Below are positions 40,711 to 50,029 of a DNA stretch of 64,000 nucleotides, in pieces (the stretch's first letter is position 1; every line of letters begins with the position of its first letter). The stretch spans positions 62,001-126,000 of the forward strand of contig NZ_JAMZMI010000009.1 of assembly GCF_024714475.1 (NCBI RefSeq), read 5' to 3'. This DNA comes from Marinoscillum sp. MHG1-6 (GTDB lineage: Bacteria > Bacteroidota > Bacteroidia > Cytophagales > Cyclobacteriaceae). Under the pieces are notes generated by a model. That model was given only the letters and a program-made list of their open reading frames with translations, was not told where the DNA came from and made no database searches. The translations under genes were made by a program, and so were the position numbers.

Positions 40711-41856
40711 CTAATAGGCATTTTGATAAATAGTCACAGCGTCACCATGCTGCACTTCTCTAACATTGTTTTTTAATAACCGCTGAATCAACATGGCATC
40801 AGCAGCCATTTGATCAACATCTTTCAATTGGATTTCTAATTCAGAAAGTCTTGAAGGCATTCCGCATTCCCTGATGAGCTTACGGATCAGCGCTATTCCC
40901 TGAAGAGCTGTCTCCCGATCTGAATCCAAGGCTTCACCCCCCATCGCAAGTGATATTTGAGCGTACCTTGATTCCGCAGCTTCCAGATTATATTCTAATA
41001 CAAAAGGAAGCAGCAGAGCGTTACTCAGACCATGAGCAATTTTGAATTTCGTACCCAGTGGATAGGCTAATGCGTGCACTGCGGCAGTATTGACCGGCCC
41101 CAGACACATCCCTCCGTAATAGGCACCTAGCGCTACTTTCTTACGTGCTTCGAGGTCATTGCCATTAGCAATGGCTTTTCCTAAATTTTGACTGATCAGT
41201 TTTATTCCTTCCAGAGCATACACGTCTACCACAGGATGAGCAAACTTATTTGCAAAGGCTTCGATACAGTGGGTGAGCGCATCAAGTCCTGTATATGCCG
41301 TAATGCTTGGAGGAAGACTGGCAATCAATGTTGGATCTATGTAAACACCATCAGGCATCAACACAGCGTCAATGATTCCCTTTTTGCTGTTATCCGAATC
41401 ATCAATCAAAATAGCATTGGGAGAGGACTCGCTTCCCGCTCCAGAGGTGGTTGGAACGCAGACTAAAGAAATGTTTCTACTCTTGATCAGTCCATTCCCT
41501 ACATAATTGGATATAGGTTCCGTTGCATTAGTCAATGCCGCAACCAACTTCGCAATATCCAATACACTTCCTCCCCCTACACCAACAACAAAATCAGTCT
41601 TTGCCGCTCTAGCGGCCAAAATAATTTGATCAAAATCTGAAAAGGAAGGCTCCGCTCCGGTACTTAAATGATAGAATACTCGAATGCTTTTGGATGTCAA
41701 TCCATTAAATACCGGTTTGATTTTATCCGCTACATGGGGATCGGTCAGAACAAATACATTTTGAGCATTGGATTGATCGATTTGCTCCAGAAGCAAATTC
41801 AAGGCTGTTTCTGAAATAACAAGCTTTTTCGGTTGGTTAATTACAATATCTTGCAT
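40711..41856 (-). CDS. Iron-containing (group III) alcohol dehydrogenase
   Basis: The 381 residues include the NAD(P) loop GVGGGSVLDIAKL, VPTTSGAGSESS, and the metal ligands in GLDALTHCIEAF (Asp, His), AAVHALAYPLG and KIAHGLSNALLLP (His, His). The family reduces aldehydes such as lactaldehyde, glycolaldehyde or succinate semialdehyde. It lies two bases from the aldolase gene and seven from the DUF6298-like gene. Reduction of the aldehyde released by the aldolase is the simplest role. It has no signal peptide and is cytoplasmic. Confidence 0.87.
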   Translation of the reverse strand: MQDIVINQPKKLVISETALNLLLEQIDQSNAQNVFVLTDPHVADKIKPVFNGLTSKSIRVFYHLSTGAEPSFSDFDQIILAARAAKTDFVVGVGGGSVLDIAKLVAALTNATEPISNYVGNGLIKSRNISLVCVPTTSGAGSESSPNAILIDDSDNSKKGIIDAVLMPDGVYIDPTLIASLPPSITAYTGLDALTHCIEAFANKFAHPVVDVYALEGIKLISQNLGKAIANGNDLEARKKVALGAYYGGMCLGPVNTAAVHALAYPLGTKFKIAHGLSNALLLPFVLEYNLEAAESRYAQISLAMGGEALDSDRETALQGIALIRKLIRECGMPSRLSELEIQLKDVDQMAADAMLIQRLLKNNVREVQHGDAVTIYQNAY

Positions 41857-41862
41857 CTAGTT

Positions 41863-44800
41863 CTATTTTTTATCCAGCCACACAATTGAGGATTTAACAT
41901 CGGTCAGTTGATGCTTCTTTTGACCTTCCAAAATTTTACCCGAACGAAGAACTTCTCCGGTTGATTCGTTTACCCAACAAACCTCAAACTTTCCTTTATG
42001 ACCGGTAAGGTCAATGTCTACTGAGCTTTGTCCCTCGATATATAAAATCTGCTCGCCATTAACGCCTTTAAGCGCTTTTGTCCCCGCAATCTTGTAAGGA
42101 CTCATTAAAGCTACATCCCTTGAAAATTCAGTATCCGATACTTTTGGGATATTCATCAACGAACCTCCTCCTATAAATATGGCCCAGCCAAAAGCCTGAG
42201 ATCTATGCGTGTTGTGAATTACCGCTTTATCGGGATAATTGGACTTGTATTCAAAAACGGACTTGTAAGTGCTCTCAAACGTTTCCTTCGGTGTTTTTAC
42301 CAAACGGGCATGCTGACGGGGTGCCAGGTTTTTGCCTCCCTCCGGCGCATATAGCTCACTCTCACCTGCCTTATTCTCTCCATACCACCAATACTGAACA
42401 TCAATCACATCGACTATTTTACTTCTTACAGGATCCTGCAGAATGGCATCCTGAACGTCCTTCGTGGCACTCAAGGCAACCATTACTTCCTTCCCGGTTT
42501 CATCTTGCCACCTGGCTATAACATCCAGCCAGAACTCTATGAACGATAGCGGACCGGTATATTCCGCACTCGTGAACTGGATAACATTGGACTGTTCCGA
42601 GAAGTTATCGAGACATTTTCTAATGTAAGCTTCGTGAAGTGATCGGTACTCAGGGTTGCTCACATCATAAAATTGTTCGGCAATGAATATTCGTTTATCT
42701 CCCGCATAGTTGACAGGCTCAGGGAAAGGTGTTTCATTGACATTGTTAGCGGTTCTCCATGGAAAATCTGCATAGTGTCCACCAGCCTCGAGAATATTGT
42801 GCTGGAAGTAGTTTTGATGATAAAAGATCAACCCTTTCTCCTCACCATATTCCACAAATTTGGAAAGCCTATTCCAGTACCAATAATTGTATTGGGTAAG
42901 ATCATACTTGCTCATGCCATCATAGGATATGCCCTGACCTGACCTGGCAAATGGCAATTCATAGAAAGGGGCCCACACCTCACCATTCATCCTACGTACA
43001 CGCTCGTGATCGTCTCTCCTTCGATCGTACCAAAGACCATAATTGTGCTCCAAAACTGTCACTCCCTGACTGGTCAATAAGGTTGTGGCCTCATCGAGAT
43101 CATCGGTGTATCCTGTACCAGTTTTACCCGGGACGTAGCGCGATACATGAGGGCGCGTCTTCATCGCATCATAATATCGCACATTGCCTCGCCACCACTG
43201 AATTGGCTGTGTCGCCCCATAGGCCAGTTGATCATTCAGGACCAATCGGCCGAAATCATTCTTTGAAAGCACCAATGCCTTTTCTTCGGTTTTTGGGGTT
43301 TTGCACTTGATGTTATCCACATCCAAAGCATCTCCTTTAGAAATGCTTATTGGGTTACGTTCTGCTGCTTCACTGATCCAGTCGATCAACTGGATTTGAG
43401 GCTCATAAGCCTGAGCAATATATTCCTCGGCTTGCTCAACCGTTGGGCTACTGGTAGCTTCCATTTCAAGGGGCAGCAATTGCCCTCTTTCATATGCCTC
43501 CTTTCCAAGCCTATCTGCAAGTTGGCCATAAAACAGGCTTCTTGGTTTAACAAAACTATTAGCTTCATACCAGTATCCGTTCCCGGCGAATTGTGACCAT
43601 GCCCCACAAGCCCAGTTCATAGCAGTCGGAGGAGCGGGGCATTCGATCAGTGACGCGGAACATTGCCAAAACATGCTATTGGCTGCAGTATAGCCTGCTC
43701 CCTGCACCTCCATACCTCTATTGCTAAACCGAAGAGCCTGAGCATCAATATTCACTATATCAAATAGAACTCCGGAGGCCCAGCTGTCAATGGTACCGCT
43801 AAAACTGTGTGGTAGAACGGAACGACACTCGACAAACGCATTTGGACCTGTAGCCCGGAAGCCCACTGCAAAGTCATGATAGCCATACTCAGCATACAGC
43901 CTTTGAAAAAGACATTGCTGACCCTCCGTAATAAAAGTATATCGACGCTGCCCGCCTATTTCAGAAACTGGATTTAATGATTTACAATCCTCAACAGTCA
44001 CCCGGCTACCGGTTTCCCATATAGCTACCGCTGAACCTGCAAAATGCTCGAAGTTTACCTGTCTTACCCATGCATCACGCGTGTTCTCGATGACAATGGC
44101 CATCCATCTATGCTGCTCATCCTTCGGATTGGAGGTATCAAAAGTGGATTCCAGCTTAAGGTTTTCGATTCCCACGTTTTCAATTCTTCCCGGCCATTCC
44201 ATTTTGGAGACCAGTCCTCCACCATATTCCTTATCCAAAGCTGTAGTAAGAGGTGCGTCAAGTGTAATCTCATTACCAGTAATGGAAACAACCTTTCTGT
44301 TCCAATAGATATCCCTTTCACCAGCTTTCCATCCTATGTAGCCAGTCTCACCACCGAAATGCTGCATTTGGAGCTTTTCAATCCATTCTTTGGTACTCGG
44401 ACGAAGGATTCTGATTTCATCACCTACTTTTATCCCCTTGACGTCCTCAATAGACAATGACATGGCACCTACAGGAACATAGTCATCATTTACGTTGATT
44501 GGAGCGCCCAGACGTACGTCATTTGCCCCAAAGACTCTGATTAATGTTGTCCTATCCAAACCTGTTCCGAGAAGAGTGGTTTTGCCTGTTTCATTTCCAC
44601 TTCCTCTGATGACCACTCCTGAAGCCCTGATTTCCAGGCCACCATCGATTCGATAATCCCCAGGACCCAGCAAAACGGCTCCTCGATAACCATTTGCATC
44701 CATAGGAAGGTTGCTCACATAGTCAATGGCTTTTTGAATGCGAGAGGTTTGATCTCCTTCTTTATGGTCGATAAAGACCTCTATCTCTACGGTAGGAATT

Positions 44801-45015
44801 TCCTCGTCAGAAGCTTTATACCCTGCATAGGAATAGTCAGGAACCTGATTACCCAATTCATCTTTGAGGTATGACAGACCGTCTTTTGATGGAGATACCG
44901 GAGCAATTTTCTCCTGAGCATTTACATTCAAAAAAGAAAAGACCAGGATGAAAATCATCCCGATCTGATCAAGTGAATATTTTCTTTTGGCCGGGCGGCC
45001 AGACCATATACTCAT
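41863..45015 (-). CDS. Secreted beta-helix protein with large C-terminal DUF6298-like domain
   Basis: It has 1050 residues with a signal peptide (KRK n-region, hydrophobic core to VNAQ, about residue 34). Residues about 90-500 look like a right-handed parallel beta-helix of the pectate-lyase superfamily, opening with IQKAIDYVSNLP, VLLGPGDYRI and GVVIRGSG. Residues about 610-970 form a separate domain rich in aromatic and acidic residues (NYGLWYDRRRDDHERV, IFYHQNYFQHNILEAGGHY, FTSAEYTG), resembling the uncharacterised DUF6298. A short beta tail ends the protein. I see no T9SS tail. A pectin-active lyase or hydrolase is likely, but neither activity nor substrate can be assigned. Confidence 0.65.
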   Translation of the reverse strand: MSIWSGRPAKRKYSLDQIGMIFILVFSFLNVNAQEKIAPVSPSKDGLSYLKDELGNQVPDYSYAGYKASDEEIPTVEIEVFIDHKEGDQTSRIQKAIDYVSNLPMDANGYRGAVLLGPGDYRIDGGLEIRASGVVIRGSGNETGKTTLLGTGLDRTTLIRVFGANDVRLGAPINVNDDYVPVGAMSLSIEDVKGIKVGDEIRILRPSTKEWIEKLQMQHFGGETGYIGWKAGERDIYWNRKVVSITGNEITLDAPLTTALDKEYGGGLVSKMEWPGRIENVGIENLKLESTFDTSNPKDEQHRWMAIVIENTRDAWVRQVNFEHFAGSAVAIWETGSRVTVEDCKSLNPVSEIGGQRRYTFITEGQQCLFQRLYAEYGYHDFAVGFRATGPNAFVECRSVLPHSFSGTIDSWASGVLFDIVNIDAQALRFSNRGMEVQGAGYTAANSMFWQCSASLIECPAPPTAMNWACGAWSQFAGNGYWYEANSFVKPRSLFYGQLADRLGKEAYERGQLLPLEMEATSSPTVEQAEEYIAQAYEPQIQLIDWISEAAERNPISISKGDALDVDNIKCKTPKTEEKALVLSKNDFGRLVLNDQLAYGATQPIQWWRGNVRYYDAMKTRPHVSRYVPGKTGTGYTDDLDEATTLLTSQGVTVLEHNYGLWYDRRRDDHERVRRMNGEVWAPFYELPFARSGQGISYDGMSKYDLTQYNYWYWNRLSKFVEYGEEKGLIFYHQNYFQHNILEAGGHYADFPWRTANNVNETPFPEPVNYAGDKRIFIAEQFYDVSNPEYRSLHEAYIRKCLDNFSEQSNVIQFTSAEYTGPLSFIEFWLDVIARWQDETGKEVMVALSATKDVQDAILQDPVRSKIVDVIDVQYWWYGENKAGESELYAPEGGKNLAPRQHARLVKTPKETFESTYKSVFEYKSNYPDKAVIHNTHRSQAFGWAIFIGGGSLMNIPKVSDTEFSRDVALMSPYKIAGTKALKGVNGEQILYIEGQSSVDIDLTGHKGKFEVCWVNESTGEVLRSGKILEGQKKHQLTDVKSSIVWLDKK

Positions 45016-45036
45016 ATCGAATCCTGCTTTATTAAC

Positions 45037-46728
45037 TTATTTGGTTAATGTGTCCTTATTATTTGCAAGATCAGTCCAGTCTGTTTTAGAGTTTGGATCA
45101 ATATTATAAATGTACATTTCTATGTTGGTATATCCATCTCCATTGAGATCTCCTGTCGCATCCGACGGATCTTTAGGGTCAAGACCAACTTTCTTTTCAT
45201 AGCCATCCGGCATGCCATCCATGTCCGAATCCTTGTAAGGCTTACCACTATACTCAGGATATCCTCCTACCTGTGCGATATCTGTTATGATGCCCATTTT
45301 CCAGGAATCCGGGGGCAATCTTCTGTATTTAAACTGGTAGAAGTCATCAGGGTCAAGACCTTCTTCATACTCAATTTCCCCGGTTCGAACCTGTTTCGTA
45401 ACACGAACATCAACAGGATCCCTTACAGGCAAGGTCGCTCCGGCATTGTCAAGTACGTAATCAAATGCCTCGTCCGCTGGTATAATATCAACAGGAGCCA
45501 TTGGAAACGGCTTTGGCCATTTCATGGCAGCGGTATATTTGCCTGCATCCCACAGGTCCTTGTCATTATCATCTTCTATCTGAATACCGCCAGCCCAGTT
45601 ATCATTGGTTACCTTTTCATTACCCTCCATGATATTGCCATTGGCATATACACGACCAAACTCTTTGTAACCTAAATTACTCCGACCGGATTCAGGGTTT
45701 AGAATTCTTTGCCCCACCGGATCATCCATTTGAGTCACCGGACCGGGCTTATAGTAATTATTGATAATGTTGAATAAGGCCGTATAATCACCCCCATCTA
45801 CTGATCTGTGCTTCCAGTTATATACTACGTTATTGGTGAAATTAAAGATTCCGTTCCAGCCAATGGATGGGTTCCTTCCGGTATTGTTGGCCCAAAGGTT
45901 TCTGTGAAAACTACAGTTTTCGCCACCCAATGTACTACCAAATGAATGGTTGTAGGTGTCTAGCGCTTCAGAGAAGATGCTGTTTTGAATGGTAATGTTA
46001 ACCGTTGGAAGTTTCAGGTCCTTTTTACCTGTTCCGTCAGACCACATGTGACGGTAGATTGACATGTTTTCATCTAATCCCCAGCTTGCAGAAACGTGAT
46101 CGATCATGATGTTTCCAACCGGATTTCCACCAATCGCATCATCCCTTCGACCTACAAAAGTGTCTCCTCTTCTAAATCTCATATGTCGGATCACTACATC
46201 GTGCGTATCGATCCAGACGGTTTCTCCGGCAATACATACACCATCACCCGGAGCAGTGTTTCCAACAATTGTTACATAAGGTGCTCTGATGATGAGGGGG
46301 CTTTCCAACTTGATAATACCGGCAACGTTGAAAACGATAATCCGTGCACCACCAATCTCACAAGCCTCACGAAGGGTGCCAGGGCCCTTGTCTGCCAGGC
46401 TAGTAACTACAAGCACCTTACCACCTCTTCCTCCAAAAGAGTACATACCGCCTCCCTGAGCCCCTGGAAATGAAGGTATCTCGGCCTGAGGAAGGTCAGT
46501 TGGGCGACCGGCCCATGGGATATACGGTTTTCCATTTTTAGCCTCTTCCTGCACAATCGGCCAGGCCTTTTCCCAGGCTTTGTCCGATGCAGCCCTTGCT
46601 TCGTTAACAATGTCTACACCCCTTTGCTTCTCTTCCTTCGTCATCGAGGGATACTGAGCATACGTTTGCGTAAACAGGGCAAAAATGAATAAGAATAGTA
46701 CTAAAGCGTGTCTTTTGAAATAATTCAT
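45037..46728 (-). CDS. Secreted pectate lyase (PL1-like)
   Basis: The 563 residues begin with a signal peptide (to TYAQ, about residue 25), then a helical prefix and a PL1-type parallel beta-helix with FPGAQGGG, GGRGGKVLVVTSLAD, GPGTLREAC, VIRHMRFRRGDTF and IDHVSASWGLDEN. The C-terminal region has Ca-binding-like DSDMDGMPDGYE and DLNGDGYTNIEMY stretches, common in Bacteroidota PL1 proteins. PL1 enzymes cleave polygalacturonate by beta-elimination, giving unsaturated oligomers. There is no T9SS tail, unlike the PL1 gene two positions upstream, so the two lyases may work in different compartments. Confidence 0.87.
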   Translation of the reverse strand: MNYFKRHALVLFLFIFALFTQTYAQYPSMTKEEKQRGVDIVNEARAASDKAWEKAWPIVQEEAKNGKPYIPWAGRPTDLPQAEIPSFPGAQGGGMYSFGGRGGKVLVVTSLADKGPGTLREACEIGGARIIVFNVAGIIKLESPLIIRAPYVTIVGNTAPGDGVCIAGETVWIDTHDVVIRHMRFRRGDTFVGRRDDAIGGNPVGNIMIDHVSASWGLDENMSIYRHMWSDGTGKKDLKLPTVNITIQNSIFSEALDTYNHSFGSTLGGENCSFHRNLWANNTGRNPSIGWNGIFNFTNNVVYNWKHRSVDGGDYTALFNIINNYYKPGPVTQMDDPVGQRILNPESGRSNLGYKEFGRVYANGNIMEGNEKVTNDNWAGGIQIEDDNDKDLWDAGKYTAAMKWPKPFPMAPVDIIPADEAFDYVLDNAGATLPVRDPVDVRVTKQVRTGEIEYEEGLDPDDFYQFKYRRLPPDSWKMGIITDIAQVGGYPEYSGKPYKDSDMDGMPDGYEKKVGLDPKDPSDATGDLNGDGYTNIEMYIYNIDPNSKTDWTDLANNKDTLTK

Positions 46729-46791
46729 GAAAATTACTTTTCTCTAATTAACAGTTATTTTTTGAATGGTAAAATGAATTTCATTAAATAT

Positions 46792-48258
46792 CTAAAGCAG
46801 TATTTTGAAAATTTCTGTTTTAGTGTCAAAAATACATTTAACCACAAATACACCATGCAAATTTGACGCCAACTTGAAGTTCTGCGTATTTTTTTCTTGT
46901 TGTACCAATCTTCCGTTCAAAGAATATACCAAAGCATCGGCCCTGCGCAGTAATTCAACCTCACTACCCTTTCGTATCACCCAGGATTGTTCCATGGACT
47001 TCTCATTGTCTAGTGTAATTTCTTTTTCATCAACTACCAGAATATCGGATACCCCACTCAAAGCGCCACTTTCTGTAACAGATTTAACGCTATACTCCAC
47101 CGAGCCAGTCACCACCCCTCCCATAAAGGAAGTTGAATCAGTAAAACCTTCCACGACTCCATCGCGCAAAACAGCATACCCAATGGCATCTGTAACGGAA
47201 TTCCATGAAATAACTGGTTTATCTTCGGCTCCATAGCCATCCATGCTTAAACCTCCTGGTGATGATAGCGCTGTACCCGGAGCATCATAGTCCCAGGGTT
47301 GAGCATTTTTCGTCAAAAAATAAGTAAGGTTATAATAGGTGTTCGCGTAATCAGTAGTCAATTGTTTACTCCAGTCCACCCGACTGGTAGTATCCACCAA
47401 ATCTCCAGCCGGGGTGATACTTTGATACTCAGCATAAGTGCCACTCAAATGATTATTATCATTCCAGATGGACCATCCCTCCGCTTTAACATGAGCACCT
47501 AAGGTGCAATTAATATAGACGGAGGATGCATTGGGCTGCCAGGGCCTACCCAGATAATAAGAGTCAGCTGACACATCATTATTCGAGGTGATATTACATC
47601 CATTGAAAAGTAATCCGTGATAAACCGTATTGACATCAGTATCTGTGGAAGTGAGTTTAGTATCTGCCGGAGCGGTAATGTATTGACCTCCATTCACACA
47701 TCTGATCTCACAACTATCGAATACAGCTGTGGCATCTCCAAAAATAAAGTCAGTAGCTCCTTCTATGTAACAATTTTGATTATAAACTAACCCGGCGCCA
47801 TCGGCATAATAGGTATCCTGAAAACCGATGAACTTACAATTTTTGACAGCTATTCGCTGTCCTTCAGTGTGTATCGCCACTGCCTGACCAACATTGCCGG
47901 CGGTATTCTTAATGGTGATGTTTTCCATGTAATAATCATCCGCCTGAACTGATAATGTGTAAGACGTTCCAGTGGTATGGCCATCTATATCTCCACTATA
48001 GTCATCCCACTGAATGATCACTCCATCAACACTCTCACCGATTAAACTAATCCCATCTTTCGTTGCAGAAATGGATACTTTTTCCTCATAAACACCATTT
48101 TTTATGAATAATCGCTGGGTAACTGATCTTGATTTTAACGCCTGAACAATACTTGTATAATTGCCTGTTCCATCTTTAGCTACGATAGCATCAAATACCT
48201 GTGCCCTAGTGGGTAGACATATGCCAATCAACAAAATGAGTATTAAAACAACCCTCAT
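46792..48258 (-). CDS. Pectin methylesterase (CE8) with C-terminal sorting tail
   Basis: The enzyme has 488 residues with a signal peptide ending RAQ. The CE8 beta-helix shows VAKDGTGNYTSIVQAL, AVAIHTEGQ, the two catalytic aspartates in GFQDTYYADG and GATDFIFGDA, and the substrate arginine in YLGRPWQ. After about residue 345 a fibronectin-like region and a T9SS-type tail follow (YSLNGRLVQQEKN, ending KIFKILL-like). It removes methyl groups from homogalacturonan so that the pectate lyases can act. The start overlaps the upstream lyase stop as ATGA. A 63-base gap separates it from the next lyase; no signal was seen there. Confidence 0.9.
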   Translation of the reverse strand: MRVVLILILLIGICLPTRAQVFDAIVAKDGTGNYTSIVQALKSRSVTQRLFIKNGVYEEKVSISATKDGISLIGESVDGVIIQWDDYSGDIDGHTTGTSYTLSVQADDYYMENITIKNTAGNVGQAVAIHTEGQRIAVKNCKFIGFQDTYYADGAGLVYNQNCYIEGATDFIFGDATAVFDSCEIRCVNGGQYITAPADTKLTSTDTDVNTVYHGLLFNGCNITSNNDVSADSYYLGRPWQPNASSVYINCTLGAHVKAEGWSIWNDNNHLSGTYAEYQSITPAGDLVDTTSRVDWSKQLTTDYANTYYNLTYFLTKNAQPWDYDAPGTALSSPGGLSMDGYGAEDKPVISWNSVTDAIGYAVLRDGVVEGFTDSTSFMGGVVTGSVEYSVKSVTESGALSGVSDILVVDEKEITLDNEKSMEQSWVIRKGSEVELLRRADALVYSLNGRLVQQEKNTQNFKLASNLHGVFVVKCIFDTKTEIFKILL

Positions 48259-49931
48259 TTTTTAACAAGTTTATTCTGGATAGTGGATCCATCTACCAAA
48301 GTGACTTGCACCACATACAGACCATTTCTTAAATCTCCAAGACTTAGAGCGACCGTTGATCTGCCATAAACAGCAAGTTCTCTCACAACTCTGCCTCCAA
48401 TATCTACCAGTTCTACTTTCTCTATTCCAATAGGGTAATTGATCTTAACCTTATCAAAAGAAGGGTTGGGATAGACAGAAAGAAGCTGTTGAGGATTTAT
48501 TTGTTTTTCATTGGCCAAAAGTGTAGGGTCGTTCGCGCTCCCTACTTTACCTGAAATAGCATTTAGGTAATGCTCTAAATAAGAATATCCATCGGAGGCA
48601 ATCATAGCTCCATCAGTGCTGTCTTCAGGGTTGAGACCTTCTGCTGTTTCGAATTCATCAGGCATCCCATCATTATCGGTGTCGATTGGAGGAAACCAGT
48701 TTACATATGTTGGCCATCCGCCAACCTCAGTTTGGCTATCAATGATTCCGTTTCCGGTTAATGATCTTTCACCCTTTGCTTCTTCAACCAATCTCATATC
48801 AATTGAATCCCTGACAGGGAGACTTGCTCCTGCATCAGCCAGCACTGAATAACGGGCCTGCAAAGCTGTTTCTAGCTGGATTTCGGAGTTTTCATACACA
48901 AACTTTGAATCCGACCGTATGCTGTCGGCATTACCTCCCGCACTTTCAATATAATCTAATCTTATACCTGTCCAATTATCATCATTAATACCTCCTACAA
49001 CTCCTTCCATCACGTTTCCGTCAACGTACCATGAAGCAAAACCTGTAGCACTGACTGCACTTTCATAGGAAGGTCGGGCAAAAAAACCATTGTCACTGGC
49101 GGGACCTGGTATATAATAATTATTGATCCAATTCACTTCGCACCTTCCACCTTCTATTTCTTCCTCGCCGCCGTAAATCGCACCACTTCCACCCCAATTG
49201 AATATGACATTATTTCGAAAATCCTGAATAGCTAAAGTATCGTGAGCCCTGCATCCATTTATTCGCGGAGATCTACTGTTATTATGAGCAAGGAAATTAT
49301 GATGATAGGAAGCAAATTGCCCTCCCCATTGTGAAGCATACCCCCGTGCACCTTTTGGGTCAAAGGAATTATATAGACCTTCACTCAAAATACTCCATTG
49401 TACAGTCGTGTACTTATTGTCGTAACTACCCATGGTTTCTTCGACAGACCAACTCATTGAGCAGTGATCAACGATAATATTTTTAGAATTTTCAAACCTC
49501 AGCGCCGAAACTTCTGTTTGGCTCTCATCGCCAGGTCTAAACCTCAAATACCTGATAATTACATTATTACTCCCTCCTAAATTAATCGTGTTTCCCTTGA
49601 TGCAAATACCATCCCCTGGAGCAGTCTGACCTGCTATGGTCATATTTGATCTACTGGCTCTAAGCTCCCCACTTAGCTCTATGATTCCCGAAACTGTGAA
49701 GACTATTGTAATAGGATCACTTCCCGGAGTAGCCAATGCGGCACGCAAACTGCCGGGCTCCGTTGCCCCTCTTCGATCCTTATCTAAAAGATTGGTCACC
49801 TGTACCACCTTACCACCTCTACCTCCTGTGGTGTACTTTCCATAGCCCTCAGCCCCCGGAAAAGCCAGTTGTTGACCCTTTACATCCAATAAGAAAAATA
49901 GGAGAATCACTAAAGAAATATGTCTAACCAT
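48255..49931 (-). CDS. Pectate lyase (PL1-like) with T9SS sorting domain
   Basis: The 558 residues carry a signal peptide (to VKGQ, about residue 20). The PL1 beta-helix has FPGAEGYGKYTTGGRGG, PGSLRAALATPG, VIIRYLRFRPGDES and VDHCSMSWSVEETMG. A DTDNDGMPDEFE calcium-type loop is followed by a type A T9SS tail (LSVYPNPSFDKVKI, LRNGLYVVQV, NKLVKK). It is therefore expected at the cell surface or released. It starts the second transcription unit of the locus, just after a terminator for the giant repeat gene, and is coupled to the methylesterase by ATGA. Confidence 0.88.
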   Translation of the reverse strand: MVRHISLVILLFFLLDVKGQQLAFPGAEGYGKYTTGGRGGKVVQVTNLLDKDRRGATEPGSLRAALATPGSDPITIVFTVSGIIELSGELRASRSNMTIAGQTAPGDGICIKGNTINLGGSNNVIIRYLRFRPGDESQTEVSALRFENSKNIIVDHCSMSWSVEETMGSYDNKYTTVQWSILSEGLYNSFDPKGARGYASQWGGQFASYHHNFLAHNNSRSPRINGCRAHDTLAIQDFRNNVIFNWGGSGAIYGGEEEIEGGRCEVNWINNYYIPGPASDNGFFARPSYESAVSATGFASWYVDGNVMEGVVGGINDDNWTGIRLDYIESAGGNADSIRSDSKFVYENSEIQLETALQARYSVLADAGASLPVRDSIDMRLVEEAKGERSLTGNGIIDSQTEVGGWPTYVNWFPPIDTDNDGMPDEFETAEGLNPEDSTDGAMIASDGYSYLEHYLNAISGKVGSANDPTLLANEKQINPQQLLSVYPNPSFDKVKINYPIGIEKVELVDIGGRVVRELAVYGRSTVALSLGDLRNGLYVVQVTLVDGSTIQNKLVKK

Positions 49932-49948
49932 CGCTGATCATTTTTAAG

Positions 49949-49984
49949 TATAAAAATCGATACCGCCATAAAGGCGGTATCGAT
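49949..49984 (-). terminator. Rho-independent terminator after the giant repeat gene
   Basis: A 12-bp perfect stem (ATCGATACCGCC/GGCGGTATCGAT) has a five-base loop and, in the minus direction, is followed by TTTTTAT. It divides the pectin locus into a susCD-giant unit and a lyase-to-GH43 unit; some read-through is possible. Confidence 0.85.
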
Positions 49985-50029
49985 ATATGATGAACCTATG
50001 GTTTCGCAATGGAAACCAAAAACTACAAA

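Noticed and set aside
42951-43310. A 119-codon plus-strand frame rich in His and Ser within the DUF6298-like gene
   Set aside because: Antisense shadow of a coding region; composition follows the opposite strand.
49999-50016. GGTTTC/GAAACC hairpin just after the giant gene stop
   Set aside because: Short six-base stem without T run; the stronger terminator follows at 49949-49984.
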